64,000 nucleotides of DNA from positions 56,753,617 to 56,817,616 of the forward strand of contig JACSVZ010000002.1 of NCBI GenBank assembly GCA_014706295.1, in the 5' to 3' direction. The notes beneath the pieces were generated by a model. It worked only from the letters and a program-made list of their open reading frames with translations. It made no database searches and was not told where the DNA came from. The translations under genes and the position numbers were made by a program. This document shows positions 1 to 10,045 of this stretch, piece by piece (positions within the stretch are counted from its first letter, which is position 1; each line of letters begins with the position of its first letter). Source of the stretch: Lycocorax pyrrhopterus obiensis (Eukaryota > Chordata > Aves > Passeriformes > Paradisaeidae).

Positions 1-895
1 TTTGCCTGTGCAGAGACATTTTCACACCTTGAGTAGCTGCAGCTGTTCTTCTTGATTGTTTTTCTAAAACACATGAGACGAGTAGTGACTGCAAAACCCA
101 GTGTGCCATACCTAATTGCATAATTTATTATTCTAGGCTTTTCTCCTCCCTCTTTTGTTCTTTCAGCAGCATGCAGGACTGAGACTCATGGCAATGTCTC
201 AATTTCTTAGATGGCAACAGTCTTCTTCCACTGATGTCTGGTTTCCACATCTGGTGAACAAACCCTATAGTTTTACAGTGCTATAGTTTTACACGACCTT
301 TCATGCCATGATGTAATAATTGTTTAAACTGTTACTTGTTATAATCCTGAAGGTTCATGCCTGCATTCACGCCCTGATAACTAAGTCCACCTTTTTAGGT
401 TTGCAAAAAACCTCTTATTTAAACTGTGATGCCATAAGGCAAAAAAGTTAGATTTGCTCAATGTGCACAGGGGGATTTGCCTCTAACTGAGACATTCTGA
501 CATGCTGATGCACTGACAAGTTGCCTAGAAGGCTTACCTGGAAAATACTTGCATCAAAACATATATTTACAAACATGATTGGGAAATGTGTTAGATTACA
601 ATGCACCAAAACATTGTTTTCTTATGAATTATTTGCCCATAAAAGCACTGAGTAGCTCAAACTACTTCAAGCACAGATTGAAAGTGTGACTGGATTAAAT
701 CTGTTATTTTCTGTAGAGATCTTACACATATTTACAAGAGACAATGGTAGAAGTAAATATTTTTTTTTTCTCTTCAGTGCTTGTCTGGTAAACACAGGCT
801 AGAGAAAAAACATTTTCTACTTAGAAGGTTCCTGTTTGTTTATTTCTTGGTGTTACACTTGAGAGTCACAGTTACCATATAGAAAAACATGCTTG
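1..895. other. 5' flank of the provirus, no gene seen
   Basis: AT-rich sequence with no long reading frame, no recognisable repeat family and no RNA gene that I can identify. It is the host DNA bordering the provirus on its 3' side. Confidence 0.5.
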
Positions 896-899
896 GTAG
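896..899. repeat. Target site duplication GTAG, left copy
   Basis: GTAG lies directly before the LTR that starts TGTGAAAAA at 900. The same four bases follow the other LTR at 10726-10729. A 4-bp duplication is the size produced by gammaretroviral integrases. Confidence 0.85.
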
Positions 900-998
900 T
901 GTGAAAAACGAGGTTCACTCTCTTGTTAGGATTGATAAGTTTAATAAAGGACAATAAGGGACAAAGATAATAAAGCAAAAGTCACAGCGCTGGGTGCT

Positions 999-1013
999 TT
1001 GGCACTCTGCCAA
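999..1013 (-). other. R-region hairpin
   Basis: TTGGCA and TGCCAA flank a 3-base loop, forming a perfect 6-bp stem just downstream of the predicted transcription start. The same hairpin is conserved in the other LTR near 10147-10161. Retroviral R regions often carry such stem-loops; its role here is inferred. Confidence 0.45.
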
Positions 1014-1057
1014 GAGCACACTTGGAGACACCCTTTACATACACTTGGAGTATTCTA

Positions 1058-1065
1058 TATTTATA
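1058..1065 (-). promoter_or_regulatory. TATA-like box in the 3' LTR
   Basis: The minus strand reads TATAAATA. It lies about 160 bp from the U5 end, which fits the short R-U5 typical of gammaretroviruses. The equivalent site in the 5' LTR reads TATGAATA (10213-10220). A second TATA-like string, CTATATAAGG, lies near 1429-1438 but would give an unusually long R-U5. Confidence 0.5.
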
Positions 1066-1106
1066 AACAATTTTACACATTTATAAACAATTATACATAT
1101 TTAAAA

Positions 1107-1309
1107 CCTTTTTCAGGAACAGTTCAAAATGGAATGCAGTTTTTCCGTTTTGTCAGTAGTTCCCGGAATCAGCAGATTGCTGTGAGGATAAGCCTTCTGG
1201 CGTCACATATTCAAACCTTTTTCAGGAAAAGTTCAAAATGGAATGCAGTTCTCCCAGCTGGTTCTCACGGCTTGGTAGTTCCCGGAATGAGCAGATCGCT
1301 GTGGGGATA
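1107..1309 (-). repeat. Direct repeat in U3 (3' LTR copy)
   Basis: Two imperfect copies, 1107-1190 and 1216-1309, share CAGGAAnAGTTCAAAATGG at the start and CCCGGAAT(C/G)AGCAGAT near the end. They lie upstream of the predicted TATA box, where gammaretroviral enhancer repeats are found. The second copy has about 10 extra bases in the middle. Confidence 0.75.
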
Positions 1310-1569
1310 TCTTATCTGTTGCTGATAGTTGATAGCAGGAGCCCAAATAGTTCATAAGCATAGCTATTTCTAAGTTTTTGGTTGAATGAAAAAGTATTAA
1401 AAAAACTACATCTTCACAACAAAACTACCTTATATAGCATCTGTTTTGTAATAAAGCTATTTTACATATAGCATCTACTTGTGACAAAACTACTGTTTAA
1501 AAGGCTACTTTTAACATCACTTATTTTAACATTTGCAGAAAGCCAATATTATAGCATCTATTTATCACA

Positions 1570-1583
1570 ATTCCCCCTCTTCT
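1570..1583 (-). other. Polypurine tract
   Basis: The minus strand reads AGAAGAGGGGGAAT and directly abuts the TG start of the 3' LTR. This is the position and composition expected for the plus-strand DNA primer. Confidence 0.85.
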
Positions 1584-1587
1584 ATTT

Positions 1588-3439
1588 TTACAAATTATTT
1601 GGCTTGAGCAATAATTCTTGTTTTCTGACTTTCATTATTTGCTCATTTTTTTCACAAATCAATCTTGCTTCTTTAAAGGGATCTCCTATATTATTTTGTT
1701 TCCTTAACACCATTATTTTTTGTGCTGTTCCGGATGTAGCTAATTTTGGGTCTACAGGCATTGTGACTACTTGCATACCTTGGACTACGCTGGTGATTAG
1801 TGGAATAAAACAGGGGATCAAGCAAGGAAGAAATGTTAAACCAGCTGTAGCGCATAAAAGGAAGAATCCTAGCTTCTTCTACCATTTTATTCTTAATACA
1901 TTATCTCACCAGCTAGCTTTTAACATTGATTCTTATTTTTGGACTGGTACATGGGCTATTTTTTTGATATCTTTGTCTATATTTAGGACGGCATCCCCGT
2001 TGTCATCTATTTTTAGACAACAGTCTGATGTATTAAATTTTTTACAAACACCCCCTTCCTCAGCTAATAAATAGTCTAAAGCCAACCTGTTCTGATACAC
2101 TGCAGCTCGGGTTTGGCTTTGTTGACTTGATATCAATTTTAGTGCTCGGGCAGTCTTGTTTGTTATTATCTCCACAACTGCTTGGAGTCTTATAATACGA
2201 TTCAGCATATAAATCGGGGTTCGATATCCCCAACTCCCATCTTGTGCCCAGGTGGCTGGCCCATATGTTTCTAGTATGCGTTCAGGGGGCCATTCTTTAT
2301 CTCTTCACTTTTGATATCTTTCAATTAATTCCCTTTTATTCTTTTTTAAGTCCTCATAAACAGGTACTCTTAATTGATCTCCATCTGATCCCGGTAAAAG
2401 GAAAAATCTTGGCTGTATGATCCCCAGAGTACAACTCCCTTTCCATTGGGGGGGAAGTTTTGGGTATGCTTTTTTCCCACATATTCAAAATAAGCCATCT
2501 GGTGCTTTCTAATAATCTTTTTTCTGTTCATTTATATTCTCTCAAAATTTTGATATCTTTGGGATTCTAAAATAAGGATTCTTGTCTGTGTCATTGCATT
2601 GAAAAAGTTTGGTTTCATTATTATACTTGCAATTTTTTCCCTCCTGTTTTTCTCTGGGTCTAATACAGAGTTGGTTTTTCTGGGATCCACCATGTAGAAG
2701 TTCCATTACTAGTTTTATACCTCTTGCAGGGAGTATTTCTTACTTCACTAAGAAAATTCTTTTTAGTGCGCCAGAGACATTCTTCTCTTATTACTGCTGA
2801 ACTTAGAATCTACTCTCCTGGTCGGCTTTCCCCTCTTATATTTGTTCGGTTCCATTTAAGGAGTTCAACCGGGCCTAAGCTACTGCCTTTCCATGGCCAT
2901 TCCTCTGATGTTAAGGCCCCTCCACAGACCCAACAGTTGGTTACATTTAGTTCCTTACTTATTCTTTCCCCCAATTCTACAAACAGATTTTTTTCAAATC
3001 TCGAGATATCGATTTTTTTTTTTAATTGCTGTTTAAGTTTTGTATATAAATCTTGGCGTGGGGTTAACACAGAATTAGATTGCTGTGTTACCTTAGCCTT
3101 TCTATTTACTACTTGTTCTTTTACTAAATCTTGGACTCTACCTTTAAAGGCAAATGTGAAACAAACCCATCTTTTCCCTTTTGGACATTTATTTTTTCTT
3201 AGGTTTTCTGCAATCCAGTATTTTTTCCTGTTCTGTGTACAAGTACTTAGTTTGGAAGGGTTATAACAGTGACTGTTAACGTGGGTGTGTGTAATAAAAA
3301 AGGAACCTCGGTTTCTTTCCATGTAAAGTTTCCGGTAGCACTTGTGACATGATTTTGCTGGTATCCCGAAAGATGAGAAACAAGAAACAAGAAGGAGGAG
3401 TAATAGAGGTCCGGTATGGCTTATACCCCCACCTCCCAT
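1588..3439 (-). pseudogene. env (SU and TM), broken
   Basis: The envelope glycoprotein mediates receptor binding and membrane fusion; this copy is dead. The SU part (frame open 3528-2810, first ATG at 3439) has a leucine-rich signal segment, many cysteines, NVT and NRT glycosylation sites and a CWVC motif near residue 176 counted from 3460, the CXXC type used for SU-TM disulfide linkage. The TM part (2208-1933 and upstream) has a heptad region, a [10 protein letters not shown] segment in the place of the immunosuppressive domain, and C-X7-C-C instead of the common C-X6-C-C. A hydrophobic membrane segment (about 1870-1790) and a tail ending at 1588 follow in the same frame. The break set includes a frame change between SU and TM, a TGA near 2305, a TAA at 1933 and two more stops before the membrane segment. 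Confidence 0.9.
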
Positions 3440-3541
3440 GCCTATGGGGTTGCTACCCACAGCAGATGGATATGATCCTTTTGGCGGCGAGTTATAGTTG
3501 CCAATCCGGTCTTGCCCTCTATTTCCTCGTTACCTCCTTTG

Positions 3542-3573
3542 TTTTTTTTTTTTGTTTTTTTTTTTCCCCCCCC
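3542..3573 (-). repeat. Long homopurine run at the pol-env junction
   Basis: On the plus strand this is 12 T, G, 11 T and then 8 C; on the minus (coding) strand it is a 32-base purine run broken by one C. It lies between the end of integrase and the start of env. It resembles an internal polypurine tract, but it may simply be expanded homopolymer. Confidence 0.6.
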
Positions 3574-3841
3574 AGGCAAATCAGTTGTTAATTTTCACAC
3601 CGTTCCTCAGGCGCCTCCCACTCAACAGGCACTAGTAATTCTTATCTACAAGGCAAAATTATAATCTCAGGGAATAAATTTGTTATTTAACACTCCATAC
3701 AAAGGAGTGTTGTTTGTGTGAATTGCAGTACTAATTTTTACAATTTATGTATTCACATTTAACCCAGCCAGCATGATAGAGGTTGTGATATCTCGAGATT
3801 AGGATACAGTCTATTAAAACATGAAGACTTTTTCCGTTGGA

Positions 3842-4900
3842 TTATTCAATACCACTCAGTCTTCGTTTAAGAGTCAATTTGATATCACCCAGCTTAGATG
3901 TTATAGTCCATTCCTTCGGTTCCTTCACTGGTCCTTTTATTCTGCTGGCGTGGATCCACCCTCTTTCCCTGGTTCGGATTGCTGCCTCAGTCGTCAGTAG
4001 TACCTGAAAAGGACTTTCCCATTGTGGAGTTAAAGATTGCTCTTTCTATGTTTTTACTAGTACTCATTCTCCTGGATGGATATTATGGATTTTAAAGTCT
4101 AAAGGTGTGGTTTGAGGGATTATCCCTCTTAACCTCAAATTTTCCAGGGTTTTCGCAATTGTGGTGACATATTTTCTAACACTCATTTCCCCTACTTCAT
4201 AAGTAGCATTTTCATGTTGGGTGGTCAGGAAGGGTAATCTAAACATCATCTCATAGGGTCACACTCCCAGGTCTGACTTGGGTTGTGTTCGGACTCTCAA
4301 CAGGGCCAAAGGTAAACATTTTACCCATGACATTTGTGTTTCAATCATTAGTTTTGTTAAAGTCCTTTTTAAAGTCTGGTTCATCCTTTCTACCCGGCCC
4401 GAACTTTGTGGATGCCATGGGGTATGTAGTTCCCATTTTATTCTCAAGGCTTCAGTTATTTGATGTAAAACTTTTGATGTAAAATGTGTCCCCCTGTCTG
4501 AATTTATTCTATTAACCATTCTATACCTGGGAATAATCTGTTCTAAAAGGGTTTTACACACCACATTAGCTGTAGCTCTGATAGTGGGAACAGCTTCTAC
4601 CCAATGAGTTAAATGGTCTATTATTACTAATAAAAACTTCCACCTCTGTACTTGGGGAAGTTCAGTAAAGTCCACTTGAATACTCTGAAATGGTCGCAGA
4701 GCTAACTTGCAGCCTCCCAGTGTTGTCTTTCTCATTACCTTTTTATTTACCTTTTGGCAAGTTATACATTTATCAGTTACTTGCTTTGCCAATCCGAAGA
4801 TCCTAATGCATTCATAATTCCTTAAAAAGTGATCGCATAGAGCTTGAGTACCCTAATGAGTTTTCTGATGTATGTCTTTTAGTATTTTTCTAGTAAGTGG
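3842..4900 (-). pseudogene. pol: integrase domain, broken
   Basis: Integrase joins viral DNA to host DNA. The HHCC zinc domain is visible: His pair in HQKTH (about 4857-4871), then CITC near 4765. The catalytic core (4792-4259) has D41, D99 and E135 with exactly 35 residues between the last two, so the DD35E triad is complete. A C-terminal domain continues to a TAA at 3842 and includes a GPY/F-like segment (SPFQV). In-frame stops lie near 4853 (TAG), 4259 (TGA), 4064 (TGA) and about 4044 (TAG). The core is in a different frame from the RNase H upstream, so at least one frameshift separates them. Confidence 0.92.
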
Positions 4901-4971
4901 TTTATTAAGTAACTGCCTCCCATCAGGGAGTTTCTATTTTCCAGATTGATCTTGCTCTCCCCCTATCTTGC

Positions 4972-5681
4972 TTAATTCTTTTCTTCTTCTTCACTAAATT
5001 TTGGAATTTCTAATTCTTCCTTATTTGGGGTTAAAATTAACATAACCCTTTTGGCCCCATTTTCTGCTGCATCTTTAGCCTCTTGATCTGCCAAGTTATT
5101 CCCTCTTATTTCTGCGGTCATTCCCCTTTGGTGTCCTCTAACATGTACTACAGCTATTTCTTCAGGTAATTTTAATGCCTCTAAAACCTCTAAGATGAGT
5201 CCTTCATGTACCAGTCCCTTTCCCTTTGAATTAAGTAACCCCCTTTCTTCCCAGATTTTTCTAAAGGTGTGTACTACCCTAAAGGCATACTTTGAATCAG
5301 TATATATAGTTCCTTTCTTGTGTGCTAAATATTCCAATGCTCTTTTTAGAGCATATAATTCACAAGACTGGGCTGACCAATTTGATGGTAATGTCTCTTT
5401 TTTGATGGTCTGCATATTTTCCCCATCAATTAAAGCATATCCTGACATCTTTTTTCTTGTAAGCATCTAGATGAACCATCAACATATATTTTTTCTCCTT
5501 CTGGGAGGGCTTGTTCTGTTAGGTCTTCTCGAATTTTAGTTTGGTATTGTATGATTTTTAAACAATTATGTGTTAAGTCACTCTCTGGTTCCCCATATAA
5601 AAATTGGGCTGGCTTCAAGCTTTTATTTACTTCTAGTGTCAAGTCATCACTATCTATTAGAATTGCTTCATATTTTAGCAT
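4972..5681 (-). pseudogene. pol: RNase H domain, broken
   Basis: RNase H removes genomic RNA during reverse transcription. Two overlapping pieces are seen: 5681-5430 ends with YVDGSSR, which holds the first catalytic Asp, and 5466-4972 in another frame holds SCELYAL (Glu), YTDSKYA (Asp), RGHQRG (His) and NLADQEA (Asp). All key acidic residues survive, but a frameshift near 5430-5466 splits the domain. The segment before it links to the RT connection region across a TGA at 5697. Confidence 0.9.
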
Positions 5682-5696
5682 CTTAGAATCTGTTAA

Positions 5697-6485
5697 TCAT
5701 TTTTTCGCTTTTTGATTTAGCACATTTCGGACTGCATGAGGTGTACACACAATTAGTTTACTGCCAAAAGTAAGTTTACGGCTTTCTTCTACCAGAATAG
5801 CCGTAGCTGCTATAGCTTGAATACATATTGGCCAGCCATGGCTCACTGGATCCAGCAATTTAGACAAATAAGCCACTGGCCTCTTTACTCCTGCCCATTC
5901 CTGGACTAAAACTCCATGAGCAATTCTATTTTCCACATTTACATACAGATGAAAGGGTTTTTCTAGTGAGGGTAAGCTTAAAGCTGGTACTGAGGCTAAC
6001 TTTAACTTTAATTTTTCAAATTTATTGTCATCCTCTCTGGTCCATTTTATGTTGTTCCCCTCTGTTAATTTTTCATATAGAAATTTTACTGTCTGTGAAT
6101 ACCCTTTGATCCATAGTCTGCAATATCCCAACAATCTAAGCAGTCTTCTAACTTCCTTCTTTGAAGAAGGAGGGGGAAGGGATAGAATCCCTGCAATCCT
6201 TTCAGGATTAAGTTTTCGGCTACGTTTACTTATTAAGTGACCAAGATACTTTACTTTTGATTCTGTAAACTGTAGTTTCCCCTTTGATACCCTTAATCCT
6301 TTTTCCCCAAGAAAATTCAACAGTTTTATGGTAGCCTCCCTAACTTCAGCTTCTCCTGATAATAAAAGGTCATCCACATACTGGATAATTTGTATTGTAG
6401 GAGGAGTGGGGAAGGTCTGCAATATTCCTTCTAAAGCTTGCCCAAATAGATTTGGAGACTCAGTAAATCCCTGTGGCAATTTTGT
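5697..6485 (-). pseudogene. pol: reverse transcriptase palm and thumb
   Basis: This continues the RT frame after a TAG at 6486-6488. The first residues include LPQGF (motif B), and YVDD (motif C, residues 34-37 of the piece starting at 6479) holds the two catalytic aspartates. The following part, with YLGHLIS and GYCRLWI, fits the thumb and connection of gammaretroviral RT. A TGA at 5697-5699 ends the piece. Confidence 0.93.
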
Positions 6486-7346
6486 CTACCTTAATTGCTG
6501 TTTTCTCCCAGTACTTGGATCCTCCCATTCAAAAGCAAAAATATTTCTACTATCTTCTGCCAACGGGCAAGCCCAAAAAGCATCTTTAAGATCCACAACA
6601 CTAAACCACTGATGCTGAGGTGGGACTTTACTTAACAGGGTATAGGGGTTGGGTACCACCGGGTAACGGGTCCGTGTCCTCTTGTTAACTTCTCTTAAGT
6701 CTTGTACTAATCTATATGTCTTATCAGATTTTTTTACTGGGAGAATAGGGGTGTTATGAGGAGACATGCAAGGTTCCAATGTCCCATCTTTTATCAACTC
6801 TTCTATTACTGGCTTTAAGCCTTCTCTTCCTTCTAAAGATATAGGGTACTGACACACACGTATGGGACATTCTTCTCTCTCAATTGTGACCCTTATGGGG
6901 TCAATATTTAATCCTCCCCTATTTCCTTCCCCAGCCCAAACTTCTTTGTTAATTTTTTCCTCATCTTCTTGACCAAGTTTTAACACTTTAGCTGTCATCT
7001 TCCCTTCTTCTGGTATGACCCCTATTCCTAATTGCACCTGCAAATCCCTCCCCACTAAGTTGCAACCTGCCCTAGGAACTAGTAAGACATCTCCCATCCC
7101 TATTCTGGTTTCCCCTTCAATCACTACATTTTTAATGACAGGAACTTGAAACCCTTCCCCTTTTGCTCCTGTCACCTTCACAGTGTCACTACTTAAATCA
7201 CACTCTCTTGGAATATTTATTACACAAGTTCTTTCTGCTCTTGTATCAACTATAAATTTAAATTCTTCCTCTTGGGGGCCTACTTTTAAAGTTATCAAAG
7301 GCTCTAGATGGTATTTATCCCCCAGAAAATAGAGCCCATGACCCCC
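6486..7346 (-). pseudogene. pro and N-terminal RT
   Basis: This frame is open directly after the gag UAG at 7347-7349, so Pro-Pol would be reached by stop-codon readthrough, as in gammaretroviruses. The protease segment is recognisable by FIVDTRAERT near residue 18 counted from 7298. The catalytic triad should be D-T-G; here the Gly position is Arg, which would disable the enzyme. RT follows with RLVQDLREVN and VVDLKDAFW (motif A, D236). The frame stops at a TAG at 6486, between motifs A and B. Confidence 0.93.
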
Positions 7347-9333
7347 CTATTCTTCTGGGTGTATTTCTTGAAAAATTTTCAGGTTTCTTTTTAGATGACG
7401 GCATTCCCTCTTATAGTGCCCTCTTTTCCCACAATAAAAACAGGTATTTGCCACTTGTTCCTGGGATTTTAATGGTACCGAAATTCTATGTTTTCCCTTT
7501 TCTTTATCTCTGAACCCCGGATTTCTGGGTGTGGTATTTGGGGGCATCTGGTTCTCCTGGGAGTTATTTTCCCGCATAGTAGCTACCATAATTTTTGCTT
7601 TTATCTTGGCTTTTTCCTCATCTCTTCGTACATAAACCTTTTGAGCTTCCTTTAGTAATTCATTTAATGACCGCTCGTGCCAATCATCTATCTTTTCCAG
7701 CTTTTTCCTAATATCTGGCCAGGCATGGGTGACAAAGTTAACTCTCAATAGAGCTTGCCCAGCTATGCTCTCAGGGTCAATTCCGGAGTATTGTTTCATA
7801 TTTTTTTCGGAGTCTTTCTAACCAATCAGTTGGAGTCTCCTCTTTCCCTTGTTGCCCATCAAAAGCCTTGCTGACATTCTGCCCTCGGGGGGCTGCCTCT
7901 TTTATTCCTTTGATTATCAGTTTACGATAATCACTTATATGTGCCTGCCCTGCCTCTTCATTGTGGTTCCAGTTAGGAGGTGCTATTGGCATTTTCTGGT
8001 CCCCAGGTGGACCCTGTTGATTCTCTCTTTCCCAGATCCTCATTCCAGCAGCTGTAATCATCTGGTATTCTTCTGGGGAAAATATTATATTCATTATAGA
8101 CTGCATTTCTTCCCAAGTAAAAATATTGGGACCCAAGAATTGGTTTAATTGTTCAGCTGTACCTATGGGATCTTCTAACAATCCTTTAATTTCCTTTCTA
8201 AAATTCCTGACTTCTGAAGAAGTCAAAGGAACATTCACAAACCCCGTCCCCCCTTGAACCCCTCCCTTCGGCACTTCTCGTAATGGGAATAAATTGATCT
8301 CTTGATCCCAACCTTTCTGTTCTCCAGCCATCATAACTTTAGAAGAGGCCCTTTTTGGAGTAGTGGCAGGAGAGGAACTGTCGAACTGTCCTTGGGTTTT
8401 AACTGAGTTTCTCCTAGTATTTTGGTATGGTGCCCCTTCGCTGAGAGGGGGACACATTGGAACCACTGAAGCCGGCAGTGAAGCCGGATCTGCCAGCGAG
8501 TGAAGGGCGGAAGTCGGCAGCGAGGCCGGAGCCGCCGGCGAGTGAAGGGCGGAAGTCGGCAGCGAGGCCGGAGCCGCCGGCGAGTGAAGGGCGGAAGTCG
8601 GCAGCGAGGCCGGAGCCGCCAGCGAAGGAGGTGCTGTTGGCGTGCTCAGAGCCGGGACGGAGGCGAAAGCGCCGGAGTCCCTCGGGGCCGCGGCCGGTGT
8701 GGGCACAGCCGGCGCATGCAGGGCAAGGGCAGGGGCAGAGGCGGGGGCACCTGAGCTGGCCAGAGCCACGGCTTGTGTGGGCACAGCCCGCACAGGCGGG
8801 GCAGGGACAGGGGCACCCGAGCTGGCCGGAGCCACGGCCGGTGTGGGCACAGCCGGTGCGTGCGAGGCAGGGGCGGGGGCCACAGCCAGTGCGGCATTGT
8901 ATGAAGGTGGCAATACTTCCAGGGGGTCCCAGCCCTTTTCTTTCTTTTCCTCTGCTCGCTCTGTCTCTGGGGTCTCTGATATCTTAAGAACTTTTAATCT
9001 TGGTAGTTCTATATCTCCTGTCCAACAAGAGGCATATTCCTTTTCTTCCAAATCGCACGGTTCCTTTGAATTCACAAATGCATTTAAAGCTTGACAAATC
9101 TAAGCTTCAGAAGACCCATACCTAGGCCAGTAGACCTGATCAGGTCTTATTTCTTTTTTTGTCCATTCTATCATACAATACCGAATCATCTTTATTTTAT
9201 CCTTTTCCTTTGTACAGGGATCCCTATCCCAGTTAGATAGCTTAACTCCCAGAGGACTTTCTTGGGGTATATCTGCTGGCACCCTTTTACTCTTTTTTCC
9301 CCTGGAACTCAGCTTACTGGTTCCTTGTCCCAT
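7347..9333 (-). pseudogene. gag (MA, spacer, CA, NC), broken
   Basis: Gag builds the virus core. The ATG at 9333-9331 starts MGQG, a myristoylation signal typical of gammaretroviral MA. An in-frame TAG at 9102-9100 cuts MA after 77 residues, and the same frame then stays open to 7777. That part carries LPPSYN (PPxY late motif), about 140 residues rich in Pro and Ala with repeats, and capsid from about NLFPLREVP on. Near 7800 the frame shifts at a run of seven A on the coding strand. The rest (7799-7347) holds the end of CA, a charged region and one CCHC knuckle (C120, C123, H128, C133 counted from 7799). The gag terminator is a UAG at 7349-7347. Confidence 0.94.
8500..8625 (-). repeat. 42-bp tandem repeat in gag spacer
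   Basis: Three almost identical 42-bp units start at 8500, 8542 and 8584, flanked by partial units. On the coding strand each unit encodes a 14-residue Pro/Ala/Ser/Leu repeat between the late motif and the capsid. GC content is much higher than in the rest of the provirus. The repeat keeps the reading frame because 42 is a multiple of 3. Confidence 0.9.
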
Positions 9334-10045
9334 TATTTACTAAGTATCTCAAACTGGTACCTGTTCCGCCGTTTTTGCTCTAACCTGCCCCTCTGGCAAC
9401 TGAAACACCCCCTCCCCTCACAGCACAGAAAACCTTTTTCTTTTTATCATATACTAATATAATGTAATCCACCTCCCTCCAGATATTAAAGTCAGATTTT
9501 AGATTAGCAATCTATATTACATATATTTCCATTCACTCTTACTCACTCACTTTTATTTCTTTAATATGTCTCATTCATTCTCACTCACAAGAAGAAAACG
9601 CAGTGATAAGGTATCTTGATTTTTAAAATCACATGTTAGTATTCACCCATGGGTATTATTTTCAAATAAAATGGTAAAATTCCAAATGTTGTTGGCCAAC
9701 CCCAGATTCTCTTGGGTATAGTATCCCACACTTCCCGCCTAGAGTAATTTTTCTAGCCTCTGTGTGTTCCAACCCTCAATCCGGCAATTTTTCTGGGATC
9801 GGGGATCCTCACTTTCGTCCCGTTTCCTAGTGGATTGTGCCAGGAAACCCCTTCGCTCCCTTTTTCCTGGGGGTCCCACCCCCTTCCTTGAGACCCAGTC
9901 TCAGTTACCCCGGGGGAATCTTTCACTCCTTTTATCTTTCGCTTCGTCTCCTCGCTGGCCGCCTTTCTCGCGAAAAGTCGGAACCGCAGCTCTCAGAGAC
10001 TCCGCACTCACTTCGCAGGTCTGGGGTAACCAGCCCGCCCCCAGT
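9334..10045 (-). other. Proviral leader (5' untranslated region)
   Basis: This segment lies between the 5' LTR and the gag ATG. It should hold the primer site, packaging signal and splice donor. I see no reading frame of note. The part next to the LTR (about 9800-10040) is C/T-rich on the plus strand and CpG-rich. Confidence 0.7.
10026..10043 (-). other. Possible primer binding site
   Basis: Two bases after the LTR end, the minus strand reads TGGGGGCGGGCTGGTTAC. It starts TGG as primer sites do, and the first seven bases match the pattern complementary to tRNA-Pro, but the rest does not obviously match. The tRNA assignment is therefore open. Confidence 0.4.

Larger units (their letters stand above)
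900..1569 (-). repeat. 3' LTR of the provirus
   Basis: This 670-bp LTR begins TGTGAAAAA on the plus strand and ends TTTATCACA, giving TG...CA ends in both orientations. It aligns over its whole length with 10046-10725. It contains an internal direct repeat upstream of a TATA-like box, a small hairpin just downstream of the predicted start site, and ATTAAA (minus strand, near 938-943) as the only obvious polyadenylation hexamer. A 9-bp stretch present in the other LTR near 10170 is absent here. Confidence 0.95.

Noticed and set aside
8457..8987. 176-codon plus-strand frame with repeats
   Set aside because: It is the antisense of the GC-rich 42-bp repeat region of gag; the repeat period, a multiple of 3, keeps several frames open.
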